Assembly: GCA_050015055.1 (NCBI GenBank)
Contig: JBEKCD010000014.1
Coordinates: 47,613-111,612 of the forward strand
Reading direction: 5' to 3'
Origin: JBEKCD01 sp050015055
GTDB taxonomy: Archaea > Thermoproteota > Bathyarchaeia > Bathyarchaeales > Bathycorpusculaceae
Length of the DNA stretch: 64,000 nucleotides
Shown here: positions 1-8,178 of the stretch, piece by piece
How the letters are laid out: each line of letters opens with the position of its first letter
How positions within the stretch are numbered: position 1 is the first letter of the stretch
Made by a program: the position numbers and the translations under genes
Notes under the pieces: model-generated
What the model saw: only the letters and a program-made list of their open reading frames with translations
Told to the model about the DNA's origin: nothing
The model's database searches: none

Positions 1-563
1 CCGTTAGTGTTAACCTCCACATGAGTAATTCCTGCTTTTTGAGCCTCCCTAATCAGGTCTGGCAGGTCGTTTCTCAAAGTCGGCTCTCCTCCGCTGAACT
101 GCAACGCGTTGCAAGCCCATGGACTGTTGGACCTGAGCACTTTCATCATGCCTACAATCTGATCGTAGGAAGGCTCATACACGTAGTTGGTAGCTCCCAC
201 GTAAGCAAAACAGATTGGGCAAGCCATGTTGCACCTGTTCGTAACGTCTATGATCCCCAGAATAGTGGGCGTCTTGTGTTGCGGGCAGATTCCACAGTCA
301 AAGGGACAGCCATCAACTGTACTGGTGTGCGGCTTCTCCAGGCCGCTACCCGCATAGCGGGCATTGTGCCAGTTATTATTGAACCACTTGAAAAGCTCAG
401 CATCGCCCCAATAAACATCCTCAAACTTGCCATGCTCGGGGCATGTCTTCTCAAGATAAATCACGCCGTCGTCTTCATATATCCTCATAGGAATTTTTTT
501 CATGCATTCTGGACATAGACTGGTCGAATAGGTCTCAAACTTTGATTCTTGCAGCTTCGCCAT
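1..563 (-). CDS. Radical SAM protein, tetraether lipid synthase (Tes)-like, N-terminal part
   Basis: The gene runs off the left edge, so only about 187 N-terminal residues are visible, starting from ATG at 563. The radical SAM cluster ligands are C111, C115 and C118 (CNMACPIC), followed by a GGEP-type motif (FSGGEPTLR). Before them are extra cysteines at C17/C20/C41 and C86/C90/C93 (CPFDCGICPQHK). This layout is typical of the MJ0619/Tes family, whose characterised members join lipid chains to make archaeal tetraether membrane lipids. Tes function is inferred from the N-terminal pattern only; related radical SAM enzymes share it. A TATA-like box (atttattaac, about 610-619) lies upstream. Confidence 0.75.
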   Translation of the reverse strand, partial: MAKLQESKFETYSTSLCPECMKKIPMRIYEDDGVIYLEKTCPEHGKFEDVYWGDAELFKWFNNNWHNARYAGSGLEKPHTSTVDGCPFDCGICPQHKTPTILGIIDVTNRCNMACPICFAYVGATNYVYEPSYDQIVGMMKVLRSNSPWACNALQFSGGEPTLRNDLPDLIREAQKAGITHVEVNTN

Positions 564-782
564 TCGAGCACCTTCCTAGGATACGAATACTACGTAGGAA
601 CGGAAGCTGTTAATAAATGGTAAAGTGAGCGGCTACACACCAAGTGCATAAACAAGAACTTGAGAGATCGGACACCAGCTTCTTTCCTAGAGCTCGCGAA
701 AGTCTGCTCCAACTCACGAAGGCAGATACGCATTCCGTAATTACAGCTTTGCTTTACCTCTTCAACAAAGCGTGGTCAAAAC

Positions 783-789
783 GTATATG
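783..789 (+). promoter_or_regulatory. TATA box of hypF
   Basis: The sequence acgtatatga lies about 30 nt before the hypF ATG at 818, so the transcript would have little or no leader. No other good TATA box is seen in the 564-817 spacer on the plus strand. Confidence 0.5.
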
Positions 790-817
790 AAGTGTGGTTT
801 GTCACTAAAGTTCAGAG

Positions 818-3106
818 ATGGCTCCGTTGCGTCAGAAGATTCAAGTCACCGGCATAGTTCAGGGAGTGGGTTTTCGACCCTTTGTTTACCGAATAGCCGT
901 GCGAAACGGGCTTTCTGGCTACGTTAAGAACCGCGCAGATGCCGGAGTAGAAATCCTGGTGGAAGGTCAGGAGCAGGCCATCCGAGAATTTTTGAAGAAT
1001 TTGAAAGAGAACAAACCGCCCTTGGCCCAGTTTCACGACATCGTCACTTCGGAGCTTCTGGGAAAGAATGAATCCACAGAATTCGTGATAAAAAAAAGTT
1101 CCGATGAAGCTGAGCTGTCAGGTTCAGTCATCCCGCCTGACATTGCCATCTGTGATGACTGCATCAGAGAGCTTCGAGATCCCAAAGATCCGCGGTTTGA
1201 GTACTTCTTCATCACATGTACAAACTGCGGACCAAGATTCACTATAATCGAGAAATTGCCCTATGATCGCGATAACACAACCATGCGCGCGTTCCCAATA
1301 TGCGGCTTCTGCCTGAACGAGTACAAGGATCCTCTGAACAGGCGTTTCCACGCACAGACGGTTGCCTGCCCTAGGTGCGGTCCCTCCGTCTATCTCACAG
1401 ATGCAAAGGGCGAAGTGTTAAGAGAAAAGGATCCGGTTCGAGGAGCAGGCAAGCTCTTGTCAGAGGGCAACATTCTTGCAGTCAAAGGCTACGGCGGTTT
1501 CCACGTTGCTGTGTCCACCACCAAATCTGAGCCTTTAATGAGGCTGAGAGAAGTCAAGCATCGAAGCCAGAAGCCCTTTGCCGTCATGGCTCGAAGCTTA
1601 GAAGCGACAAAAACGTTTGCAGAGGTGGGCAAAAGCCAAGCGGAACTTCTGACTTCATACACCCGCCCCATAGTGCTCCTGAACAAAAACAGAGAATATT
1701 ATCTGTCTGATTCAGTCGCTCCGGGGCTGCACAACATCGGCGTGATGCTCCCATACACGGGTCTGCACTACATGCTGTTTGACAAAGTGGAAGACTCGGC
1801 TTTCGTCATGACAAGCGCTAACCCGCCTAACCAACCTATCACAAAAGACAATGATGAAGCATTAATAACCCTCAAAGGCACTGTCGACTTCTTTCTTTTT
1901 CATGACCGGCAAATAGCCTATCGCTGCGACGATTCCGTAGTCCGTACTCATGGCGCTAACAGGGTTTTCATAAGACGATCAAGAGGTTACGCGCCCGCCC
2001 CGATAACGCTCAAGAGAAAGGCAAGACGTTGCGTTTTAGGCTTGGGAGGGGAGCTGAACAACACCTCCTGCATACTGAACGGTGACAAAGTCTTCTTTTC
2101 CCAACACATAGGCGATGTAGACAACGTCGAAACGAGGGCTTTTCTAGACAATGCCACAAAACACCTGATCCGTCTTACAAACAGCAGGATAGATGCAGTC
2201 GCATGTGACCTGCATCCAAAATTCGTTACCACGCAGCTTGCCCAACAGTGGGCAGAAGAGAACAGGTGGCAATTGGTACGCGTGCAACACCATTACGCAC
2301 ACATTGCTGCACTTATGGCTGAGCACAACGTGGGTGAGATTTTGGGCGTCTGCTGCGACGGCTACGGCTATGGAACAGACGGTGAAGCTTGGGGAGGGGA
2401 GATCCTGTTATGCACTGATGACGCTTTCGGTTTCAAACGCGTGGCTCATCTTGAAACACAGCCTATGATTGGCAGAGACCTGGCTACCTACTACCCGCTG
2501 AGAATGGCGGCCGGAATTCTGCATGGTCACGTCGACTTGGAAGATTGGCTCCTAAGAAACAAACGACACTTTCCACACGGCGAGAAAGAAGTTAAGATAA
2601 TTCTTCAACAGCTGGAAAAAAAGGAAAACGCGATTAGAACTACCAGCTGCGGAAGGGTTTTGGACGCCGTTTCAGCCGTTCTGGGCGTATGCTATGAACG
2701 CACGTACGAGGGCGAACCCTCCGTGAAACTCGAGTCAATCGCAGTAAAGGGTAACGACGTGCTGAAACTCAAACCGATAATACGAGGCGACACCCTTGAC
2801 ACTACGCAGGTGCTTCTGGACATTTTTGAAAACAAAGACAAGCATTCTAAGGCAGACTTGGCGTACTCTGCACACGCGTATCTGGCTAGGGGCCTGGCGG
2901 CGTTGACAGTCGAAAAAGCATCCGAGAACAACATCAAAATCGTCGGCTTCTCAGGAGGAGTTGCAGCAAACGAAATCCTAACATTGACCATGGGAGAGAT
3001 TGTGAAGGCATCAGGCCTGCGATTTCTTGTCCACGGAGATGTTCCGCCCGGCGATGGTGGTTTGTCCTTTGGTCAGGCTGTTGCATCTGGATTTTTCTAT
3101 TTTTAG
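818..3106 (+). CDS. hypF: Carbamoyltransferase HypF (NiFe hydrogenase maturation)
   Basis: HypF converts carbamoyl phosphate to a thiocarbamate on HypE, the source of the cyanide ligands of the NiFe site. The 762-aa length is normal. An acylphosphatase domain opens the protein (VQGVGFRPF, residues 14-22). Two zinc fingers follow, with pairs C112/C115, C134/C137, C162/C165 and C184/C187. Then come a YrdC-like domain and a Kae1-like carbamoyltransferase domain (CCDGYGYGTDGEAWGGE, GFSGGVAANE). It heads a hypF-hypC-hypD run and matches the NiFe hydrogenase at 33.5-35.7 kb. Confidence 0.97.
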   Translation: MAPLRQKIQVTGIVQGVGFRPFVYRIAVRNGLSGYVKNRADAGVEILVEGQEQAIREFLKNLKENKPPLAQFHDIVTSELLGKNESTEFVIKKSSDEAELSGSVIPPDIAICDDCIRELRDPKDPRFEYFFITCTNCGPRFTIIEKLPYDRDNTTMRAFPICGFCLNEYKDPLNRRFHAQTVACPRCGPSVYLTDAKGEVLREKDPVRGAGKLLSEGNILAVKGYGGFHVAVSTTKSEPLMRLREVKHRSQKPFAVMARSLEATKTFAEVGKSQAELLTSYTRPIVLLNKNREYYLSDSVAPGLHNIGVMLPYTGLHYMLFDKVEDSAFVMTSANPPNQPITKDNDEALITLKGTVDFFLFHDRQIAYRCDDSVVRTHGANRVFIRRSRGYAPAPITLKRKARRCVLGLGGELNNTSCILNGDKVFFSQHIGDVDNVETRAFLDNATKHLIRLTNSRIDAVACDLHPKFVTTQLAQQWAEENRWQLVRVQHHYAHIAALMAEHNVGEILGVCCDGYGYGTDGEAWGGEILLCTDDAFGFKRVAHLETQPMIGRDLATYYPLRMAAGILHGHVDLEDWLLRNKRHFPHGEKEVKIILQQLEKKENAIRTTSCGRVLDAVSAVLGVCYERTYEGEPSVKLESIAVKGNDVLKLKPIIRGDTLDTTQVLLDIFENKDKHSKADLAYSAHAYLARGLAALTVEKASENNIKIVGFSGGVAANEILTLTMGEIVKASGLRFLVHGDVPPGDGGLSFGQAVASGFFYF

Positions 3107-3154
3107 ACCATAATGAATTTATCGCCCAAAACGTGTTCGGGTATCCTGATCGAA

Positions 3155-3385
3155 ATGTGCCTCGCGATTCCAGCAAAAGTTTTAACCATCGAGCAGGACA
3201 AGGCCAACGTGGACTTCGGCGGAGGAGTAGTGAGGGAAGTCAACGTGACCCTCGTGACCGTCGGAGTCGGCGACTACATTCTAGTTCATGCAGGCTATGC
3301 CATTCAGGTCTTGGATAAAGAAGAGGCCCTGGAAACCTTACGCTTGTGGAACGAGATTCTTGAATTCGAACCCAAGCCACAGTAG
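3155..3385 (+). CDS. hypC: Hydrogenase maturation chaperone HypC
   Basis: This 76-aa protein begins MCLAIPAKV, the family signature in which Cys2 is essential after Met removal. I therefore place the start at 3155 and not at the upstream in-frame ATG at 3113. HypC works with HypD to carry the Fe(CN)2CO group to the large subunit. It follows hypF by 48 nt and precedes hypD by 19 nt, so the three are probably co-transcribed. Confidence 0.95.
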   Translation: MCLAIPAKVLTIEQDKANVDFGGGVVREVNVTLVTVGVGDYILVHAGYAIQVLDKEEALETLRLWNEILEFEPKPQ

Positions 3386-3404
3386 CGGAACCAGATGAAA
3401 TGAA

Positions 3405-4496
3405 ATGATTTCGAACGCTAGGTTTAGAGATGAGAATCTTTCAAAAAGCGTGGCACAGAAGATTCACGAAGTTGCAGCAAGTGAGGGCTCGGTCAAGATC
3501 TGTCACGTTTGTGGCACGCATGAGTGGACGATCACGCATTTTGGCATACGAAGCCTTCTACCCTCAAACATAGAGGTAATAGCGGGTCCAGGTTGCCCCG
3601 TTTGCATAGTTCCAGCATCGGAAATCGATGAAGCCGTGCAACTCGCCATGAAGAAAGTAACGGTAACATGTTTTGGCGACGTTTTGCGCGTTCCCGGCTC
3701 AAAGATGTCTCTTCTGGATGCTAGAGCTGCAGGGGCCGACATCCGCATTGTTTACAGTGTCGAGGATGCGGTCAAGATGGCCAAGAACGAGGGTGGCAAG
3801 GACTTTGTCTTTTTTGCTGTTGGCTTTGAAACAACCGCGCCGTCCACCGCCGTCGAACTAGTTGGCAAGTCGCCGCCTGAAAACCTGAGCTTTTTGATTT
3901 CTCACCGGCTTATCCCTCCTGCTATGGAGCTCCTTGTTAGGATGAAGGATTTGAATCTTGATGGCTTCATTGCACCAGGCCACGTCAGCACGATTATCGG
4001 ACTCAGGCCCTACGAGATTTTTCCAAAGACCTACAAGATGCCCACGGTTGTGGCCGGTTTCGAACCTCTGGACGTCCTATTTGCCATTTACATGATTGTG
4101 AAACAGATAAAGGAAGGCAAGCCTCAGCTGGAGAACGAGTACGTGCGTGCCGTGCATCGGGAGGGAAACGTGAAGGCTCAGGAAGTGATGCGCAAAGTCT
4201 TTGACATCTCAGATGGCAACTGGCGCGGGCTAGGCGAAATACCCTCTTCTAGGCTCCTGCTAAGCCACGATTATGAAGCGTTCGATGCCCCTTTGAAGCA
4301 TAAGATACACGTTGAACGTGGCGTTGACATACAACACGGCTGTCAATGTCATCTGGTCATAATCGGCAAAACCAAACCCACAGACTGCCCACTATTCATG
4401 AAAGCTTGCACGCCGCAAAAGCCTGTCGGCGCCTGCATGGTCGGCAGCGAGGGAACTTGCCGTATCTGGGCAAGGACAATGAAAATGCCACAGTGA
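3405..4496 (+). CDS. hypD: Hydrogenase Fe-cofactor scaffold HypD
   Basis: HypD holds a [4Fe-4S] cluster and is the scaffold on which iron receives its CN and CO ligands. The 363-aa length is normal. Conserved motifs are visible: CHVCGTHEW (C33, C36) and GPGCPVC (C64, C67). The C-terminal cysteine set (CQCHLV, CPLF, GACMVGSEGTCRIW) binds the Fe-S cluster. The gene is convergent with hypE. Confidence 0.97.
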   Translation: MISNARFRDENLSKSVAQKIHEVAASEGSVKICHVCGTHEWTITHFGIRSLLPSNIEVIAGPGCPVCIVPASEIDEAVQLAMKKVTVTCFGDVLRVPGSKMSLLDARAAGADIRIVYSVEDAVKMAKNEGGKDFVFFAVGFETTAPSTAVELVGKSPPENLSFLISHRLIPPAMELLVRMKDLNLDGFIAPGHVSTIIGLRPYEIFPKTYKMPTVVAGFEPLDVLFAIYMIVKQIKEGKPQLENEYVRAVHREGNVKAQEVMRKVFDISDGNWRGLGEIPSSRLLLSHDYEAFDAPLKHKIHVERGVDIQHGCQCHLVIIGKTKPTDCPLFMKACTPQKPVGACMVGSEGTCRIWARTMKMPQ

Positions 4497-4565
4497 AGTG
4501 CCTTCCTGAACTAATGACTCTTGCAGCTCATCACTTCAAATGGGCCGGAAAAGATAGTCCCCGAC

Positions 4566-5633
4566 CTAGCATATTCTCGGTACGGGATCTCCAATTGGTC
4601 TCGAGATTATTCTCTTTCCGCCTATCGTCGTCTGCATTGCGACGCCCGCGAAATCTTTCGTTGTTTCGCCGATGATTTCCGCCTCTTTTCCAGATTGTGT
4701 TGTCCTCAGAAGCTCCAAGATTTCTTCGGCTTTTTCCTTTACGGCTCCTATTACCACTTTTCCTTCATTTCCAATTTCAAGCGGATCTAAGCCCAGCATT
4801 TCGCACGCTACCAGAACATCGTTTCTGACGGGTATCTTGTCCTCCAACGTCAGTATGCCGACCTGCGATTTCTCGCTGAACTCGTTCAGCGCGTCAGCCA
4901 AACCGCCTCTCGTCGGGTCCTTCATGGCTACGATGCCTCCGACTTCACCCAGCAAACGTTGAACTAAACGGTTCAACGGCTTAACATCGGATTTTATAGC
5001 ACTTCCAAAACGCAATCCCTCCTGTGCGGACAAGACGGCTAAGCCATGGTCGCCCACAGTTCCGGACAGGATTATCTTGTCGCCAACACAGAGGTTCGAG
5101 TCTAGCGTCCAGCGAGGCTTAAAGTTGCTCCTGAATTGCCTTACAACTTTGAAGTTCTTGTCTAAGGCTACGGTTCGCCTTCCAATTCCTGACGTGTTTA
5201 TTATGCATCCGCCCAGACTTCCTTTCTCCACAACCTTGGTGTCTCCGGTAACGATGTTCACGTTTGCTTCGACACATGTTTCCTGCATGCTCGTTAGGAT
5301 TCTTTCAAAATCATCCAAGGCCAAACCCTCTTCCAAAACGAAGCCGCATGCCAACGCATATGGTTCTCCCCCAACCATTGAAATATCGTTGACTGTACCA
5401 GAAACTGCTAAGCGTCCAATGTCGCCTCCAGGGAAGAATATTGGTTTCACAACGTGCGAATCGCTCTTGAAAACCACGTCACCAACGACGGCGGCGTCAT
5501 CCATGGCTTCAAGCGGAACTTCCGCGTTACTGGCTCCTCCGAAATGCTTGACGATGTAGTTCTTAACTAGATCGTGCATGACTGTTCCGCCTGCGCCGTG
5601 CAACATCGTAATATGCGCCTTCTCTTCGGTCAA
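4566..5633 (-). CDS. hypE: Hydrogenase maturation enzyme HypE
   Basis: HypE dehydrates the C-terminal thiocarboxamide to thiocyanate, giving the cyanide of NiFe hydrogenase. The 355-aa protein has the AIR-synthase fold (LHGAGGTVM near the start, DPTRGGLADALNE in the middle). It ends in PRIC, so the C-terminal Cys355 that accepts the carbamoyl group is intact. It is on the opposite strand to hypFCD and convergent with hypD. hypA and hypB are not in the window. Confidence 0.96.
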   Translation of the reverse strand: MTEEKAHITMLHGAGGTVMHDLVKNYIVKHFGGASNAEVPLEAMDDAAVVGDVVFKSDSHVVKPIFFPGGDIGRLAVSGTVNDISMVGGEPYALACGFVLEEGLALDDFERILTSMQETCVEANVNIVTGDTKVVEKGSLGGCIINTSGIGRRTVALDKNFKVVRQFRSNFKPRWTLDSNLCVGDKIILSGTVGDHGLAVLSAQEGLRFGSAIKSDVKPLNRLVQRLLGEVGGIVAMKDPTRGGLADALNEFSEKSQVGILTLEDKIPVRNDVLVACEMLGLDPLEIGNEGKVVIGAVKEKAEEILELLRTTQSGKEAEIIGETTKDFAGVAMQTTIGGKRIISRPIGDPVPRIC

Positions 5634-5783
5634 TCTACCACGCTCGCTTTCGACTTGGTACTAACTTCAAGAGTCAAAAATAAACACATCGTACCACAAC
5701 GTCGGGTTACTCAAGCCTTTGTGCCAAAGAACGCGTTCGGAAGGGGCAAACAGCTCGGTAAACTGTTTGCTTTAGAGGAAAAC

Positions 5784-5792
5784 CATATAAAT
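5784..5792 (+). promoter_or_regulatory. TATA box of the ribosomal protein cluster
   Basis: The sequence catataaat lies about 45 nt before the uL22 start, with expected transcription start near 5815. It marks the head of the transcript running from uL22. The genes that normally precede uL22 in archaea (uL3, uL4, uL23, uL2, uS19) are not upstream here. Confidence 0.6.
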
Positions 5793-5834
5793 CACCATAC
5801 TGCTGTTCATTTGCGCAACTGAGGAGAATATGAA

Positions 5835-6161
5835 GTGCCAAAATGGGGGTACTCAATAGCAGAAGAAGAACTGGATCCGGAGAAGGGACATCGCCACGGT
5901 CTGGTAAAGGCGTTTGCGGGTAGATATCCGATCAAAGCTGCTGGGAAGATTCTGAAGCTGCTTGAGGGAGCTGAGGCAAACGCTGAAAATAAAGGTCTCG
6001 ACACGGACAGACTGCGTATCATTCACGCGGCCACCAGTCAGGCGATGAAGGTTAAGCGTTTTACGCCAAGGGCTCAAGGAAGGACCACACCGAGTTTCAA
6101 CACTCTGTGCCACGTTGAGATAGCCTTAGAAGAGCAGCCAGAGAAAGGAGAAGGAGCCTAG
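5835..6161 (+). CDS. rpl22: Ribosomal protein uL22, internally deleted
   Basis: The 108-aa product starts at GTG 5835. Its first 17 residues (PKWGYSIAEEELDPEK) and its last part (GHRHGL, AGRYPIKAAGKILKLLE, and a C-terminal hairpin with RFTPRAQGR) match archaeal uL22. The stretch expected between DPEK and GHRHGL, about 45-60 residues forming the first helices of the globular domain, is missing in frame. Archaeal uL22 is normally about 150 aa. The gene overlaps rps3 by one base (TAGTG). It may be a real deletion, a dispensable copy, or an assembly collapse. Confidence 0.85.
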   Translation: MPKWGYSIAEEELDPEKGHRHGLVKAFAGRYPIKAAGKILKLLEGAEANAENKGLDTDRLRIIHAATSQAMKVKRFTPRAQGRTTPSFNTLCHVEIALEEQPEKGEGA

Positions 6162-6889
6162 TGTCAGTAGTCAAACATTTCATAACAGAATCCATGAAGA
6201 AGACGGAAATCGACGAGTTTCTGCAGAAAAAACTTGAAAGGGCGGGATACGGCGGCGTAACCATATCAAAGACGCCTTTGGGGACTCACATAGTCGTCTA
6301 TGCTATGCGGCCAGGTTTGGTTATAGGTCGTGGTGGAGAAACCATAAGAGAGCTTGCAAGCATTCTGGAGGAAAAATTCAAGGTTTCAAACCCGCAGATT
6401 TCTGTTTCTGAAATCGAAATTCCAGAGTTGAACGCTTACGTAGTTGCAACACGCGTTGCCGGAGCACTGCAGAGAGGTGTACATTTCAGAAGAGCTGGTT
6501 TCTGGTCTCTCAATCAGGTCATGGAGGCAGGCGCTCTAGGTGCAGAAATAGTCATAAGCGGAAAATTGAGGACTGAAAGGGCAAGATATGAAAAGTTCAA
6601 AGCCGGATACTTGGTGAAATGCGGGGAACCATCAATAAAATACATGCAGAGAGCTGAAGTTCATGTTCAACTGAAGCCGGGCATATTCGGCGTAAGAGTC
6701 AAGATAATGCCTCCCGACGCAATATTCCCCGACAAGATTAAGATAGTTGAAAAGCTGCCCCCCGAATTAAAACCGAAAGAGGCAGAAGCAACAGAGGCAA
6801 AAACCGAGCAGGAACCGCCGGTCGAAGGGGAGAAAGCCGAGGAAACAGGCACTGACGTGAAAAGAGAGGAAGAGGAGGGAACCGCTTAG
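6161..6889 (+). CDS. rps3: Ribosomal protein uS3
   Basis: This small-subunit protein lines the mRNA entry channel. A KH domain is visible (RPGLVIGRGGETIRELA, about residues 51-67), followed by the C-terminal uS3 domain up to about residue 205. The last 35 residues are an acidic/lysine-rich low-complexity tail. Start is GTG, overlapping the uL22 stop. At 242 aa it is longer than most archaeal homologues because of the tail. Confidence 0.97.
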   Translation: MSVVKHFITESMKKTEIDEFLQKKLERAGYGGVTISKTPLGTHIVVYAMRPGLVIGRGGETIRELASILEEKFKVSNPQISVSEIEIPELNAYVVATRVAGALQRGVHFRRAGFWSLNQVMEAGALGAEIVISGKLRTERARYEKFKAGYLVKCGEPSIKYMQRAEVHVQLKPGIFGVRVKIMPPDAIFPDKIKIVEKLPPELKPKEAEATEAKTEQEPPVEGEKAEETGTDVKREEEEGTA

Positions 6890-7129
6890 ATGCCCGTACT
6901 GCGAATGAAAGAGATACGTGACCTGTCTTCTGCCGAAAGAACGGAGAAGCTGGGCGAGTTCAGGACGGAGCTTCTTAGAATGAAGACCATGATCGGCGCG
7001 GGTGGAACTGTAGAGAATCCGGCGAGGGTTAAGGCTCTGCGCAAAGCAATAGCAAAGATTCTGACGGTCGAACATGAAGAAAGGCACGGAATAAGGAAGA
7101 CAGAACCAACAAAGAGGAAAAAGGAATGA
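6890..7129 (+). CDS. rpl29: Ribosomal protein uL29
   Basis: This 79-aa protein begins directly after the rps3 stop. MKEIRDLS and ELRTELLRMK-type helices and the VKALRKAIAKILT motif are those of uL29, a two-helix protein near the polypeptide exit tunnel. It overlaps the RNase P protein gene by 4 bp (ATGA), which suggests translational coupling. Confidence 0.93.
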   Translation: MPVLRMKEIRDLSSAERTEKLGEFRTELLRMKTMIGAGGTVENPARVKALRKAIAKILTVEHEERHGIRKTEPTKRKKE

Positions 7130-7407
7130 ACATAACGCCAGACATAATTCGCTGCGAATTCATCGGTATTGACGTCAGGGTCGCTCGGAGCACCCATAAA
7201 GGCAATGTTGGAATCTGTGGCAAAGTAGTAGGTGAAACACGAAATACCTTCGCTATCTTGCACGGAGGGAAGAAGAAAACTGTCGCAAAGGACTCGTCTG
7301 TTTTTCACTTCGAGTTTGCAGATAGAACGATCGTCGAAGTCAACGGCAGGCTTCTTACGGGAAGACCTGAAGATCGCCTAAAGAAGAGTGTTAGGAGACT
7401 ATGGTGA
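7126..7407 (+). CDS. rnp1: RNase P protein component 1 (Rpp29/Pop4)
   Basis: This 93-aa Sm-like barrel protein of RNase P helps process tRNA 5' ends. The motifs EFIGIDVRVARSTHKGNVGICG and TFAILHGGKKKTV are characteristic. Its place between uL29 and uS17 is the standard archaeal arrangement. The stop overlaps the next start region. Confidence 0.95.
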   Translation: MNITPDIIRCEFIGIDVRVARSTHKGNVGICGKVVGETRNTFAILHGGKKKTVAKDSSVFHFEFADRTIVEVNGRLLTGRPEDRLKKSVRRLW

Positions 7408-7724
7408 TGTCGCTTACTTTCAAGAAGCCCAAGAAAGCGTGTGAAGACACGAACTGTCCGTTTCACGGAGAACTTCCAATAAGAGGCCGCGTGTTTAAAG
7501 GAGTTGTCGTCACCGCGAAGATGGAAAAGACCGTGGTTGTAGAACGCGATTACCTCTCATACATTTCAAAGTTCATGAGGTATGAAAGAAGGCGCAGTCG
7601 AATACCCTCCCACAACCCACCCTGCATAGACGCAAGAGAAGGAGACCGCGTGATAATAGCTGAGACCCGCCCAATAAGCAAGACAGTGTCATTTGTCGTT
7701 GTTGAAAAGTTGGAAGGGAAGTAG
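7407..7724 (+). CDS. rps17: Ribosomal protein uS17
   Basis: This primary 16S-binding protein has the OB-fold motif RGRVFKGVVVTAKMEKTVVV and the family C-terminus (GDRVIIAETRPISKTVSF). I prefer ATG 7407 over ATG 7401 because the ggag at 7395 is then at a normal distance; the difference is two residues. An N-terminal CEDTNCPFHG motif is typical of archaeal uS17. Confidence 0.95.
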   Translation: MSLTFKKPKKACEDTNCPFHGELPIRGRVFKGVVVTAKMEKTVVVERDYLSYISKFMRYERRRSRIPSHNPPCIDAREGDRVIIAETRPISKTVSFVVVEKLEGK

Positions 7725-7725
7725 A

Positions 7726-8166
7726 ATGGCGGCCAAAGGAAAACAGCGAGGGTTAGTCGCAAAGGGAATGCTTGGACATGGACCGAAGCTATCAAGAGGA
7801 TTGCAACCACCTGCAATTCTAAGATGCGCTGACAATACTGGGGCGAGACACCTGAGGCTAATTCAAGTTATGGGCTATAAGGGAAGGTTGCGACGTTATC
7901 CATCTGCTGCGGTGGGTGATAGGATAACTGTCTCTGTCAGGCAGGGAACACCAGACATGCGAAAGAAAATTTTCCAAGCGGTGATCGTGAGACAAAGAAA
8001 ACCGTTCAGACGGATTGACGGTGTCTGGGTTGCATTCGAAGACAACGCGGCAGTAGTGATAACCCCCGAAGGGGAAATGAAGGGCTCGGAGATTCGGGGT
8101 CCCGTGGCAAAAGAGGCGGCAGAAAGATGGCCGAGGATAGCAAGCGCCTCCAGTATAATAATATAG
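7726..8166 (+). CDS. rpl14: Ribosomal protein uL14
   Basis: This large-subunit interface protein is 146 aa from ATG 7726, one base after the uS17 stop. Motifs CADNTGARHLRLIQVMGY and GDRITVSVRQGTP are diagnostic. An in-frame start at 7693 inside rps17 is rejected because it adds unrelated residues. Confidence 0.96.
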   Translation: MAAKGKQRGLVAKGMLGHGPKLSRGLQPPAILRCADNTGARHLRLIQVMGYKGRLRRYPSAAVGDRITVSVRQGTPDMRKKIFQAVIVRQRKPFRRIDGVWVAFEDNAAVVITPEGEMKGSEIRGPVAKEAAERWPRIASASSIII

Positions 8167-8178
8167 GTTGAGGAAAGC

